A stretch of 64,000 nucleotides of DNA, from positions 992,001-1,056,000 of the forward strand of contig NW_027480463.1 of NCBI RefSeq assembly GCF_051401765.1, given 5' to 3'. Below the pieces are notes generated by a model. That model did not search any database. It had not been told where the DNA came from and saw only the letters and a program-made list of their open reading frames with translations. The position numbers and the translations under genes were made by a program. Each line of letters begins with the position of its first letter. Positions within the stretch are counted from its first letter, which is position 1. Shown in pieces: positions 38,225 to 52,400 of this stretch. The DNA comes from Calliopsis andreniformis. Lineage: Eukaryota; Arthropoda; Insecta; Hymenoptera; Andrenidae.

Positions 38225-39282
38225 CCTCAATCCTCAATCCTCAATCTTAATCTTCAATCCTCAGTACTCAGTCTTCAATCCTCAATCCTCAATCCTCAAT
38301 CCTCAATCCTCAATCTTCAATCCTCAATACTCAATCTTCAATCCTCAATCCTCAATCCTCAATCCTCAATCCTCAATCCTCAATCCTCAATCGTCAATCT
38401 TCAATCCTCAATACTCAATCTTCAATCCTCAATCCTCTGTCCTCAATCCTCAATCCTCATTCTTCAATCCTCAATACCCAATCCTCAATCTTAAATCCTC
38501 AATCCTCAATTCGCAATCCTCAATCCTCAATCCTCAGGCCTCAAGTATCAATACTCAACCCTCAGTCCTCGTCCTCAATCCACGACCTTCAATCCTCAAT
38601 CCTCAATCTTCATTCATCATTATTCAACCTTCAATCCTCAATCCTCAATCCTCAATCCTCTATCCTCAATCCTCAATGGTCAATCCTCAATACCCGATCC
38701 TCAGTCTTCAATCCTCAACCCTCAATCCTCAATCCTCAATCGTCAATCCTCAATCCTCAATCCTCAGTCGTCAAACCTCAATCCTGAATCCTCAATCCTG
38801 AATCCTCAAACTTCAGCCCTCAGTCCTCAACAATCAGTGGTCAATCCTCAATCCTCAATAGAATATCATGAATTCACAGTTTTCAATACTCAATACTCAA
38901 CCTGCAATCTTCAAATCTCTATCGACAAACATCAATTCTCATCACTCAACCCTCAACACTCAGTCCCCAATCCTCAATATTCAAGCCTCAATCCTCAATC
39001 CTCAATCCACAATCCTCAACCTTCAATCCTCAATACTCAATCTTCAATCCTCAATCCTCAATCCTCAATCCTCAGTTCGCAATCCTCAATAGTCAATCTT
39101 CAATCCTCAATACTCAATATTCAATCCTCAATCCTCAATCCTCAATCCTCAATCCTCATTCTTCGATCATCAATACCCAATCCTCAATCTTCACTCCTCA
39201 ATCCTAAATCCTCAATTCTCGATCCTCAATCCTCTGTCCTTAGTCCTCAAACCTCAATCCTCAACCCTCAGCCCTCATCCTC
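38225..39282 (+). repeat. 1,459-bp step duplication, copy 1
   Basis: It matches 39,684-40,741 at offset 1,459 throughout. Shared markers include CAGGCCTCAAGTATC, CCACGACC, CATCATTATTC, CAATGGTC and CATGAATTCACAG. It is followed by a different block (CAATCCACAACC) at 39,283. Confidence 0.88.
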
Positions 39283-39683
39283 AATCCACAACCCTCAATC
39301 CTCGATCCTCAATCTTCAATCATCAATATTCAATCTTCAATCATCAATCTTCAATCCTCAATACTCAATCCTCAATCCTCAATGTTCTATCCTCAATACG
39401 CAATCCTCAATCTTCAATCCTCAATCCTCAATCCTCAATCCTCAATCCTCAATGTTCAATCCTCAATACCCGATCCTCAGTCTTCAATCCTCAATCCTCA
39501 ATCCTCAATCCACAATCCTCAATCCTCAGACCTCAAACATAAATATTCAACCCTCAGTCCTCGTCCTCAATCCACAACCCTCAATCCTCAATCCTCAATC
39601 CTCAATCCTCAATCTTCAATCCTCAATCCTCAATACTCAATCCTCAATCCTCAATCCTCAATCCTCAATCTTCAATCCTCAAT

Positions 39684-40741
39684 ACTCAATCCTCAATCCT
39701 CAATCTTAATCTTCAATCCTCAGTACTCAGTCTTCAATCCTCAATCCTCAATCCTCAATCCTCAATCCTCAATCTTCAATCCTCAATACTCAATCTTCAA
39801 TCCTCAATCCTCAATCCTCAATCCTCAATCCTCAATCCTCAATCCTCAATCGTCAATCTTCAATCCTCAATACTCAATCTTCAATCCTCAATCCTCTGTC
39901 CTCAATCCTCAATCCTCATTCTTCAATCCTCAATACCCAATCCTCAATCTTAAATCCTCAATCCTCAATTCGCAATCCTCAATCCTCAATCCTCAGGCCT
40001 CAAGTATCAATACTCAACCCTCAGTCCTCGTCCTCAATCCACGACCTTCAATCCTCAATCCTCAATCTTCATTCATCATTATTCAACCTTCAATCCTCAA
40101 TCCTCAATCCTCAATCCTCTATCCTCAATCCTCAATGGTCAATCCTCAATACCCGATCCTCAGTCTTCAATCCTCAACCCTCAATCCTCAATCCTCAATC
40201 GTCAATCCTCAATCCTCAATCCTCAGTCGTCAAACCTCAATCCTGAATCCTCAATCCTGAATCCTCAAACTTCAGCCCTCAGTCCTCAACAATCAGTGGT
40301 CAATCCTCAATCCTCCATAGAATATCATGAATTCACAGTTTTCAATACTCAATACTCAACCTGCAATCTTCAAATCTCTATCCACAAACATCAATTCTCA
40401 TCACTCAACACTCAACACTCAGTCCCCAATCCTCAATATTCAAGCCTCAATCCTCAATCCTCAATCCACAATCCTCAACCTTCAATCCTCAATACTCAAT
40501 CTTCAATCCTCAATCCTCAATCCTCAATCCTCAGTTCGCAATCCTCAATAGTCAATCTTCAATCCTCAATACTCAATATTCAATCCTCAATCCTCAATCC
40601 TCAATCCTCAATCCTCATTCTTCGATCATCAATACCCAATCCTCAATCTTCAATCCTCAATCCTAAATCCTCAATTCTCGATCCTCAATCCTCTGTCCTT
40701 AGTCCTCAAACCTCAATCCTCAACCCTCAGCCCTCATCCTC
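39684..40741 (+). repeat. 1,459-bp step duplication, copy 2
   Basis: This is the partner of 38,225-39,282. Differences seen include CAATCCTCAATAG becoming CAATCCTCCATAG and CTATCGACAAAC becoming CTATCCACAAAC. Confidence 0.88.
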
Positions 40742-43669
40742 AATCCTCAATCCTCAATCCTCAATTCTCAATCCTCAATCCTCAGTTCGCAATCCTCAAT
40801 CTTCAATCCTCAATCCTCAATTCTCAATCCTCAATCCTCTGTCCTTAGTCCTCAAACCTCAATCCTCAACCCTCAGCCCTCATCCTCAATCCTCAATCCT
40901 CAATCCTCAATTCTCAATCTTCAATCCACAATTCTCAATCTTCAATCCTCAATGCTCAGTCCTCAAATTTCAATTCTGAATCCTCAATCCGGAACCCTCA
41001 ATCTTCAGCCCTCAGTCCTCAACAATCAGTTGTCAATCCTCAATCCTCAATAGAATATACTCAATTCACAGTTTTCAATACTCAATACTCAATCTGCAAT
41101 CTTCAAATCTCTATCCACAAACATCAATTCTCATCATTCAACCCTCAACACTCTGTCCCCAATCCTCAATATTCAATCATCAATCCTCAATCCTCAATCC
41201 ACAATCCTCAACCTTCAATCCTCAATACTCAATCTTCAATCCTGAATCCTCAATACTCAATCCTCAGTGCTCAATCCACGATCGTCAATCTTGAATCCTC
41301 AATACTCAATCTTCAATCCTCCATCCTCAATCCTCAATCCTCAATCCTCAATCTTCAATCCTCAATACTCAATCTTCAATCCTCAATCCTCAATCCTCAA
41401 TCCTCAGACCTCAGGCATCAACACTCAACCCTCAGTCCTCGTTCTCAGTCCACAACACTCAATCCTCAATCCTCAATCTTCATTCATCAATATTCAACCT
41501 TCAATCCTCAATCCTCAATCCTCAATCCTCAATCCTCAATCCTCAATGTTCAATCCTCAACAGCCAATCCTCAATCTTCAATCATCAGTCCTCAATCCTC
41601 AATTCTCAATCCTCAATCCTCAATCGTCAGTCCTCCCTCCTCAAACCTCAATCCTGAATCCTCAATCCTGAATCCTCAAGCTTCAGCTCTCAGTCCTCAA
41701 CAATCAGTTGTCAATCCTCAATCCTCAATAGAATATCCTCAATTCACAGTTTTCAATGCCCAATACTCAATCTGCAATCTTCAAATCTCTATCCAGAAAC
41801 ATAAATTCTCATCACTCAACCCTCAACACTCAGTATTCAATGTTCAATCCTCATCCTCAATTCTGAATCTTCAATCCTCAATACTGAATCTTCAATTCGC
41901 AATCCTCAATCCCCAATCCTGAATCCTCAATACTCAATCCTCAATGCACAATCCTCGATCGTCAATCCTCAATCCTCAATACTCAATCTTCAATGCTCAA
42001 TCCTCAATCCTGAATCCTCAATACTCAATCCTCAATGCACAATCCTCGATCGTCAATCCTCAATCCTCAATACTCATTCTTCAATCCTCAATCCTCAATT
42101 CTCAATCTTCAATCCTCAATACTGAACCTTCAATCCTCAATCCTCCATCCCCAGTCCTCAATCCTCAATCCTCAATCTTAACTTTCAATCCTCAGTACTC
42201 AATCTTCAATCCTCAATCCTCAATACTCAATCCTCAATCCTCAATCTTCAATCCTCAATACTCAATCTTCAATCCTCAATCCTCAATCCTCAATCCTCAA
42301 TCCTCAATCTTAATCTTCAATTCTCAATCCTCAATCCTCAATCCTCAATCTTCAATCCTCAATACTCAATCCTCAATCCTCAATCCTCAATCCTCAATCC
42401 TCAATCCTCAATCGTCAATCCTCAATCGTCAATCTTCAATCCTCAATACTCAATCTTCAATCCTCAATCCTCTGTCCTCAATCCTCAATCCTCATTCTTC
42501 AATCCTCAATACCCAATCCTCAATCTTAAATCCTCAATCCTCAATTCGCAATCCTCAATCCTCAATCCTCAGGCCTCAAGTATCAATACTCAACCCTCAG
42601 TCCTCGTCCTCAATCCACGACCTACAATCCTCAATCCTCAATCTTCATTCATCAATATTCAACCTTCAATCCTCAATCCTCAATCCTCAATCCTCAATCC
42701 TCAATCATAAATGTTCAATCCTCAATACCCGATCCTCAGGCTTCAATCCTCAATCCTCGATCCTCAATCCTCAATCCTCAGTCATCAATCCTCAGTCCTC
42801 AAACCTCAATCTCGAATCCTCAATCCTGAATCCTCAATCTTCAGACCTCAGTCCTCAACAATCAGTGGTCCATCCTCAATCCTCAATAGAGTACCATGAT
42901 TTCACAGTTTTCAATACTCAATACTCAACCTGCAATCTTCAAATCTCTATCCACAAACATCAATTCTCATCACTCAACCCTCAACACTCAGTCCCCAATC
43001 CCCAATATTCAAGCCTCAATCCTCAATCCTCAATTCTCAATCTTCAATCCTCAATACTCAATCTTCAATCCTCAATGCTCAGTCCTCAAATTTCAATTCT
43101 GAATCCTCAATCCGGAACCCTCAATCTTCAGCCCTCAGTCCTCCACAATCAGTTGTCAATCCTCAATCCTCAATAGAATATACTCAATTCACAGTTTTCA
43201 ATACTCAATACTCAATCTGCAATCTTCAAATCTTTATCCACAAACATCAATTCTCATCACTCAACCCTCAACACTCAGTCCCCAATGTTCAATCCTCAAT
43301 CCTCAATTCTCAATCTTCAATCCTCAATACTGAACCTTCAATCCTCAATCCTCAATCCTCAGTCCTCAATCCTCAATCCTCAATCTTAATCTTCAATCCT
43401 CAGTACTCAATCTTCAATCCTCAATCCTCAATCTTCAATCCTCGATCGTGAATCTTCAATCCTCAATACTCAATCTTCAATCCTCAATCCTCAATCCTCA
43501 ATCCTCAATCCTCATTCTTCAATCCTCAATACCCAATCCTCAATCTTCAACCCTCAACCCTCAATCCTCAATCCTCAATTCTCAATCCTCAATCCTCAGT
43601 CCTCAGTCCTCAAACGTCAATCCTCAAACCTCAGCCCTCATCCTCAATCCTCAATCCTCAATCCTCAAT

Positions 43670-44600
43670 TCTCAATCTTCAATCCTCAATACTCAATCTT
43701 CAATCCTCAATGCTCAGTCCTCAAATTTCAATTCTGAATCCTCAATCCGGAATCCTCAATCTTCAGACCTCAGTCCTCAACAATCAGTTGTCAATCCTCA
43801 ATCCTCAATAGAATATACTCAATTCACAGTTTTCAATACTCAATACTCAACCTGCAATCTTCAAATCTCTATCCACAAACATCAATTCTCATCACTCAAC
43901 CCTCAACACTCAGTCCTCAACGCTCAATCCTCAATCCTCAATTCGCAATCTTCAATCCTCAATACTGAACCTTCAATCCTCAATCCTCAATCCTCAGTCC
44001 TCAATCCTCAATCCTCAATCTTAATCTTCAATCCTCAGTACTCAATCTTCAATCCTCAATACTCAATCCTCAATCCTCAATCCTCAATCTTCAATCTTCA
44101 ATACACAATCTTCAATCCTGAATCCTCAATCCTCAATCCTCAATCCCCAATCTTAATATTCAATCCTCAGTACTCAATCATCAAGCCTCAATCCTCAATC
44201 CTCAATCCTCAATCCTCTACCTTCAATCCTCAATACTCAATCTTCAATCCTCAATCCTCAATCCTCAATCCTCAATCCTCAATCCTCAATCCTCAATCCT
44301 CAATCGTCAATCTTCAATCCTCAATACTCAATCTTCAATCCTCAATCCTCAATACTCAATACTCAATCCTCATTCTACAATCCTCAATACCCAGTCCTCA
44401 ATCTTCAATCCTCAATCTTCAATCATCAATATTCAATCTTCAATCCTCAATCCTCAATCCTCAATACTCAATCCTCAATCCTCAATGTTCTATCCTCAAT
44501 ACGCAATCCTCAATCTTCAATCATCAATCCTCAATCCTCAATCCTCATTCCTCAATCCTCAATCTTAATCTTCAATCCTCAACACTCAATCTTCAATCCT
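43670..44600 (+). repeat. 0.93 kb block, copy 1 of four (offset 1,570)
   Basis: It recurs at 45,240-46,170 (offset 1,570 at three checked points), and both recur in the 49-55 kb duplicate at about 52,264 and 53,834. Markers: AACGCTCAATCC, CATCAAGCC, CTCTACC, TCATTCTACAATCC. Shorter relatives begin near 57,980 and 59,035. Confidence 0.85.
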
Positions 44601-45239
44601 CATTCTTCAATCCTCAATACCCAATCCTCAATCTTCAATCCTCAATCCTCAATCCTCAGTTCGCAATCCTCAATCCTCAACCCTCAGACCTCAGGCATCA
44701 ACACTCAACCCTCAGTCCTCGTTCTCAATCCACAACCCTCAATCCTCGATCCTCAATCTTCAATCATCAATATTCAACCTTCAATCCTCAATCCTCAATC
44801 CTCAATACTCTATCCTCAATCCTCAATGTTCTATCCTCAATACGCAATCCTCAATCTTCAATCCTCAAACCTCAATCCTCAATCCTCAATCCTCAACCCT
44901 CAATCTTAATCTTCAATCCTCAGTACTCAATCTTCAATCCTCAATCCTCAATACTCAATCCTCAATCCTCATTATTCAATCCTCAATACCCAATCCTCAA
45001 TCTTCAATCCTCAATCCTCAATCCTCAATCCTCAATCCTCAATCCTCAATCTTCAATCCTCAATCCTCAATCCTCAATCCTCAATCCTCAATCTTCAATC
45101 GTCGATACACAATCTTCAATCCTCAATACTCAATCCTCAATCTTCAATCCTCAGTCCCAAATCCTCAATCTTCAATACTCACTCCTCAATCCTCAGTCTT
45201 CAGTCCTCAATGCTCAATCCTCAATCCTCAATCCTCAAT

Positions 45240-46170
45240 CCTCAATCTTCAATCCTCAATACTCAACCTTCAATCCTCAATGCTCAGTCCTCAAATTTCA
45301 ATTCTGAATCCTCAATCCGGAATCCTCAATCTTCAGACCTCAGTCCTCAACAATCAGTTGTCAATCCTCAATCCTCAATAGAATATACTCAATTCACAGT
45401 TTTCAATACTCAATACTCAACCTGCAATCTTCAAATCTCTATCCACAAACATCAATTCTCATCACTCAACCCTCAACACTCAGTCCTCAACGCTCAATCC
45501 TCAATCCTCAATTCGCAATCTTCAATCCTCAATACTGAACCTTCAATCCTCAATCCTCAATCCTCAGTCCTCAATCCTCAATCCTCAATCTTAATCTTCA
45601 ATCCTCAGTACTCAATCTTCAATCCTCAATACTCAATCCTCAATCCTCAATCCTCAATCTTCAATCTTCAATACACAATCTTCAATCCTGAATCCTCAAT
45701 CCTCAATCCTCAATCCCCAATCTTAATATTCAATCCTCAGTACTCAATCATCAAGCCTCAATCCTCAATCCTCAATCCTCAATCCTCTACCTTCAATCCT
45801 CAATACTCAATCTTCAATCCTCAATCCTCAATCCTCAATCCTCAATCCTCAATCCTCAATCCTCAATCCTCAATCGTCAATCTTCAATCCTCAATACTCA
45901 ATCTTCAATCCTCAATCCTCAATACTCAATACTCAATCCTCATTCTACAATCCTCAATACCCAGTCCTCAATCTTCAATCCTCAATCTTCAATCATCAAT
46001 ATTCAATCTTCAATCCTCAATCCTCAATCCTCAATACTCAATCCTCAATCCTTAATGTTCTATCCTCAATACGCAATCCTCAATCTTCAATCATCAATCC
46101 TCAATCCTCAATCCTCATTCCTCAATCCTCAATCTTAATCTTCAATCCTCAACACTCAATCTTCAATCCT
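45240..46170 (+). repeat. 0.93 kb block, copy 2 of four
   Basis: This is the partner of 43,670-44,600. It diverges where copy 1 runs into CATTCTTC after the CAACACTC unit. It differs by CTTAATGTTC near 46,052 where copy 1 has CTCAATGTTC. Confidence 0.85.
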
Positions 46171-46461
46171 CAATCCTCAATACTCAATCCTCAATCCTCA
46201 TTATTCAATCCTCAATACCCAATCCTCAATCTTCAATCCTCAATCCTCAATCCTCAATCCTCAATCCTCAATCTTCAATCCTCAATCCTCAATCCTCAAT
46301 CCTCAATCCTCAATCTTCAATCGTCGATACTCAATCTTCAATCCTCAATACTCAATCCTCAATCTTCAATCCTCAGTCCCAAATCCTCAATCTTCAATAC
46401 TCACTCCTCAATCCTCAGTCTTCAGTCCTCAATGCTCAATCCTCAATCCTCAATCCTCAAT

Positions 46462-49401
46462 ACTCAATCTTCAATACTCAATGCTCAGTCCTCAAATTTC
46501 AATTCTGAATCCTCAATCCGGAACCCTCAATCTTCAGCCCTCAGTCTTCAACAATAGGTTGTTAATCCTCAATCCTCAATAGAATATACTCAATTCACAG
46601 CTCTCAATACTCAATACTCAGACTGCAATCTTCAAATCTCTATCCACAAACATCAATTATCATCACTCAACCCTCAACACTCAGTCCTCAATGTTCAACC
46701 CTCAATCCACAATTCTCAATCGTCAATCCTCAATACTGAACCTTGAATCCTCAATCCTCAATCCTCAGTCCTCAATCCTCAATCCTCACTCTTAATCTTC
46801 AATCCTCAGTACTCAATCTTCAATCCTCAATCCTCAATCCTCAATCCTCAATCCTCAATCCTCAATCTTCAATCCTCAATACTCAATCTTCAATCCTCTA
46901 TCCTCAATCCTCAATCCTCAATCCTCAATCCTCAATCCTCAATCGTCAATCTTCAATCCTCAATACTCAATCTTCAATCCTCAATCCGCTGTCATCAATA
47001 CACAATGCTCATTCGTCAATCCTCAATACCCAATTCTCAATCTTCAATCCTCAATCCTCAATTCTCAATTCTCAATCCTCAATCCTCAGACCTCAGACAT
47101 CAATATTCAACACTCAGTCCTCGTCCTCAATCCACAACCCTCAATCCTCAACCCTCAATCTTTCATCATCAATATTCAATCTTCAATCCTCAATCCTCGA
47201 TCCTCAATCCTCAATCCTCAATCCTCAATCTTCACTCCTCAAACCTCAATCCTCAATCCTCAATGTTCAAACCTCAATACCCAATCCTCAGTCTTCAATC
47301 CTCAATCCTCCGTCCTCAATCCTCAATCCTCAATCCTCAATCCTCAGACCTCAAACCTCAATCCTGAATCCTCAATCCTGAATCCTCAATCTTCAGCCCT
47401 CAGTCCTCAACAATCAGTGGTCCATCCTCAATCCTCAATAGAATATCATGATTTCACAGTTTTCAATACTCAATACTCAACCAGCAATCTTTAAATCTCT
47501 ATCCACAAACATCAATCCTCGTCACTCAACCCTCAACACTCAGTCCCCAATCCTCAATATTCAAGCCTCAATCCTCAATCCTCAATCCACAATCCTAAAC
47601 CTCCAATCCTTAATACTCAATCTTTAATCCTCAATCCCCAACCCTCAATCCTCAATTCGCAATCCTCAATAGTCGATCTTCAATCCTCAATACTCAGTAT
47701 TCAATCCACAATCCTCAATCCTCAATCCTCAATCATCATTCTTCAATCCTCAATACCCTATCCTCAATCTTCAATCCTCAATCCTCAATCCTCAATACCC
47801 AATCCTCAATCTTCAATCCTCAATCCTCAATCCTCAATTCTCAATCCTCAATCCTCAGTCCTCAGACCTCAATCATAAATATTCAACCCTCAGTCCTCGC
47901 CCTCAATCCACAACCCTCAATCCTCAATCCTCAATCCTCAATCCTCAATTTTCAATCCTCAATCCTCAATCCTCAATCCTCAATCCTCAATCCTCAATGT
48001 TCAATCCTCAACAGCCAATCCTCAATCTTCAATCCTCGATCCTCAATCCTCTATTCTCAATCCTCAATCCTCAATCCTCAGTCCTCTCTCCTCAAACCTC
48101 AATCCTGAATCCTCAATCCTGAATCCTCAAGCTTCAGCCCTCAGTCCTCAAGAATCAGTTGTCAATCCTCACTCCTCAATAGAATATCATCAATTCACAG
48201 TTTTCAATACTCAATACTCAATCTGCAATCTTCAAATCTCTATCCAGAAACATAAATTCTCATCACTCAACCCTCAACACTCAGTATTCAATGTTCAATC
48301 CTCATCCTCAATTCTGAATCTTCAATCCTCAATCCTCATTCTTCAATCCTCAATACCCAATCCTCAATCTTCAACCCTCAATCCTCAATCCTCAATTCTC
48401 AATCCTCAATCCTCAGACCTCAGTCCTCAAACCTCAATCCTCAACCCTCAGCCCTCATCCTCAATCCTCAATCCTCAATCCTCAATTCTCAATTCTCAAT
48501 CCTCTGTCCTTAGTCCTCAAACCTTAATCCTCAACCCTCAGCCCTCATACTCAATCCTCAATCCTCAATCCTCAGTCCTCAAACCTCAGTTCTGAATCCT
48601 CAATCCTGAATCCTCAATCTTCAGCCCTCAGTCCTCAACATTCAGTCGTAAATCCTCAATCCTCAATAGAATATCCTCAATTCACAGTTTTCAATACTCA
48701 ATACTCAATCTGCAATCTTCAAATCTCTATCCACAAACATCAATTCTCGTCACTCAACCCTCAACACTCAGTCCCCAATTCTCAATATTCAAGCCTCAAT
48801 CCTCAATCCTCAATCCACAATCCTCAACCTTCAATCCTCAATACTCAATCTTCAATCCTCAATCCCCAACCTTCAATCCACAATTCGCAATCCTCAATAG
48901 TCGATCTTCAATCCTCAATACTCAATGTTCAATCCTCAATCCTCAATCCTCAATCCTCAATCATCATTCTTCAATCCTCAATACCCTATCCTCAATCTTC
49001 AATCCTCAATCCTCAATCCTCAATACCCAATCCTCAATCTTCAATCCTCAATCCTCAATCCTCAATTCTCAATCCTCAATCCTCAGTCCTCATACCTCAA
49101 TCATATATATTCAACCCTCAGACCTCGTCCTCAATCCACAACCCTCAAGCTTCAGCCCTCAGTCCTTAACAATCAGTTGTCTATCCTCAATCCTCAATAG
49201 AATATCACCAATTTACAGTTTTCAATACTCAATACTCAATCTGCAATCTTCAAATCTCTATCCACAAACATCAATTCTCATCATTCAACCCTCAAGACTC
49301 AGTCCCCAATCCTCAATATTCAATCCTCAATCCTCAATCCACAATCCTCAATCCTCATTCTTCGATCCTCAATACCCAATCCTCAATCTTCAATCCTCAA
49401 T
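46462..49401 (+). repeat. Spacer between the 5.65 kb duplicates, itself all heptamers
   Basis: It contains 154-bp blocks near 46,640, 47,500, 48,245, 48,735 and 49,260. About 47,440-47,890 resembles 48,670-49,120 (offset 1,228 at the TCATCATTC marker). 47,010-47,140 resembles 7,030-7,155. No unique sequence or gene is visible. Confidence 0.8.
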
Positions 49402-52400
49402 CCTCAATCCTCAATTCTCAATCCTCAATCCTCTGTCCTTAGTCCTCAAACCTCAATCCTCAACCCTCAGCCCTCATCCTCAATCCTCAATCCTCAATCC
49501 TCAATTCTCAATCTTCAATCCACAATTCTCAATCTTCAATCCTCAATGCTCAGTCCTCAAATTTCAATTCTGAATCCTCAATCCGGAACCCTCAATCTTC
49601 AGCCCTCAGTCCTCAACAATCAGTTGTCAATCCTCAATCCTCAATAGAATATACTCAATTCACAGTTTTCAATACTCAATACTCAATCTGCAATCTTCAA
49701 ATCTCTATCCACAAACATCAATTCTCATCATTCAACCCTCAACACTCTGTCCCCAATCCTCAATATTCAATCATCAATCCTCAATCCTCAATCCACAATC
49801 CTCAACCTTCAATCCTCAATACTCAATCTTCAATCCTGAATCCTCAATACTCAATCCTCAGTGCTCAATCCACGATCGTCAATCTTGAATCCTCAATACT
49901 CAATCTTCAATCCTCCATCCTCAATCCTCAATCCTCAATCCTCAATCTTCAATCCTCAATACTCAATCTTCAATCCTCAATCCTCAATCCTCAATCCTCA
50001 GACCTCAGGCATCAACACTCAACCCTCAGTCCTCGTTCTCAGTCCACAACACTCAATCCTCAATCCTCAATCTTCATTCATCAATATTCAACCTTCAATC
50101 CTCAATCCTCAATCCTCAATCCTCAATCCTCAATCCTCAATGTTCAATCCTCAACAGCCAATCCTCAATCTTCAATCATCAGTCCTCAATCCTCAATTCT
50201 CAATCCTCAATCCTCAATCGTCAGTCCTCCCTCCTCAAACCTCAATCCTGAATCCTCAATCCTGAATCCTCAAGCTTCAGCTCTCAGTCCTCAACAATCA
50301 GTTGTCAATCCTCAATCCTCAATAGAATATCCTCAATTCACAGTTTTCAATGCCCAATACTCAATCTGCAATCTTCAAATCTCTATCCAGAAACATAAAT
50401 TCTCATCACTCAACCCTCAACACTCAGTATTCAATGTTCAATCCTCATCCTCAATTCTGAATCTTCAATCCTCAATACTGAATCTTCAATTCGCAATCCT
50501 CAATCCCCAATCCTGAATCCTCAATACTCAATCCTCAATGCACAATCCTCGATCGTCAATCCTCAATCCTCAATACTCAATCTTCAATGCTCAATCCTCA
50601 ATCCTGAATCCTCAATACTCAATCCTCAATGCACAATCCTCGATCGTCAATCCTCAATCCTCAATACTCATTCTTCAATCCTCAATCCTCAATTCTCAAT
50701 CTTCAATCCTCAATACTGAACCTTCAATCCTCAATCCTCCATCCCCAGTCCTCAATCCTCAATCCTCAATCTTAACTTTCAATCCTCAGTACTCAATCTT
50801 CAATCCTCAATCCTCAATACTCAATCCTCAATCCTCAATCTTCAATCCTCAATACTCAATCTTCAATCCTCAATCCTCAATCCTCAATCCTCAATCCTCA
50901 ATCTTAATCTTCAATTCTCAATCCTCAATCCTCAATCCTCAATCTTCAATCCTCAATACTCAATCCTCAATCCTCAATCCTCAATCCTCAATCCTCAATC
51001 CTCAATCGTCAATCCTCAATCGTCAATCTTCAATCCTCAATACTCAATCTTCAATCCTCAATCCTCTGTCCTCAATCCTCAATCCTCATTCTTCAATCCT
51101 CAATACCCAATCCTCAATCTTAAATCCTCAATCCTCAATTCGCAATCCTCAATCCTCAATCCTCAGGCCTCAAGTATCAATACTCAACCCTCAGTCCTCG
51201 TCCTCAATCCACGACCTACAATCCTCAATCCTCAATCTTCATTCATCAATATTCAACCTTCAATCCTCAATCCTCAATCCTCAATCCTCAATCCTCAATC
51301 ATAAATGTTCAATCCTCAATACCCGATCCTCAGGCTTCAATCCTCAATCCTCGATCCTCAATCCTCAATCCTCAGTCATCAATCCTCAGTCCTCAAACCT
51401 CAATCTCGAATCCTCAATCCTGAATCCTCAATCTTCAGACCTCAGTCCTCAACAATCAGTGGTCCATCCTCAATCCTCAATAGAGTACCATGATTTCACA
51501 GTTTTCAATACTCAATACTCAACCTGCAATCTTCAAATCTCTATCCACAAACATCAATTCTCATCACTCAACCCTCAACACTCAGTCCCCAATCCCCAAT
51601 ATTCAAGCCTCAATCCTCAATCCTCAATTCTCAATCTTCAATCCTCAATACTCAATCTTCAATCCTCAATGCTCAGTCCTCAAATTTCAATTCTGAATCC
51701 TCAATCCGGAACCCTCAATCTTCAGCCCTCAGTCCTCCACAATCAGTTGTCAATCCTCAATCCTCAATAGAATATACTCAATTCACAGTTTTCAATACTC
51801 AATACTCAATCTGCAATCTTCAAATCTTTATCCACAAACATCAATTCTCATCACTCAACCCTCAACACTCAGTCCCCAATGTTCAATCCTCAATCCTCAA
51901 TTCTCAATCTTCAATCCTCAATACTGAACCTTCAATCCTCAATCCTCAATCCTCAGTCCTCAATCCTCAATCCTCAATCTTAATCTTCAATCCTCAGTAC
52001 TCAATCTTCAATCCTCAATCCTCAATCTTCAATCCTCGATCGTGAATCTTCAATCCTCAATACTCAATCTTCAATCCTCAATCCTCAATCCTCAATCCTC
52101 AATCCTCATTCTTCAATCCTCAATACCCAATCCTCAATCTTCAACCCTCAACCCTCAATCCTCAATCCTCAATTCTCAATCCTCAATCCTCAGTCCTCAG
52201 TCCTCAAACGTCAATCCTCAAACCTCAGCCCTCATCCTCAATCCTCAATCCTCAATCCTCAATTCTCAATCTTCAATCCTCAATACTCAATCTTCAATCC
52301 TCAATGCTCAGTCCTCAAATTTCAATTCTGAATCCTCAATCCGGAATCCTCAATCTTCAGACCTCAGTCCTCAACAATCAGTTGTCAATCCTCAATCCTC

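Larger units (their letters stand above)
40808..46461 (+). repeat. 5.65 kb near-identical direct duplicate, copy 1
   Basis: It matches 49,402-55,055 at a constant offset of 8,594. Every open frame I compared across the pair translates identically. The only base change I noticed is C at 45,716 against T at 54,310. The match begins near the TCTGTCCTTAG marker (40,841 and 49,435) and ends just after the CAATGCTC string (46,427 and 55,021). Confidence 0.92.
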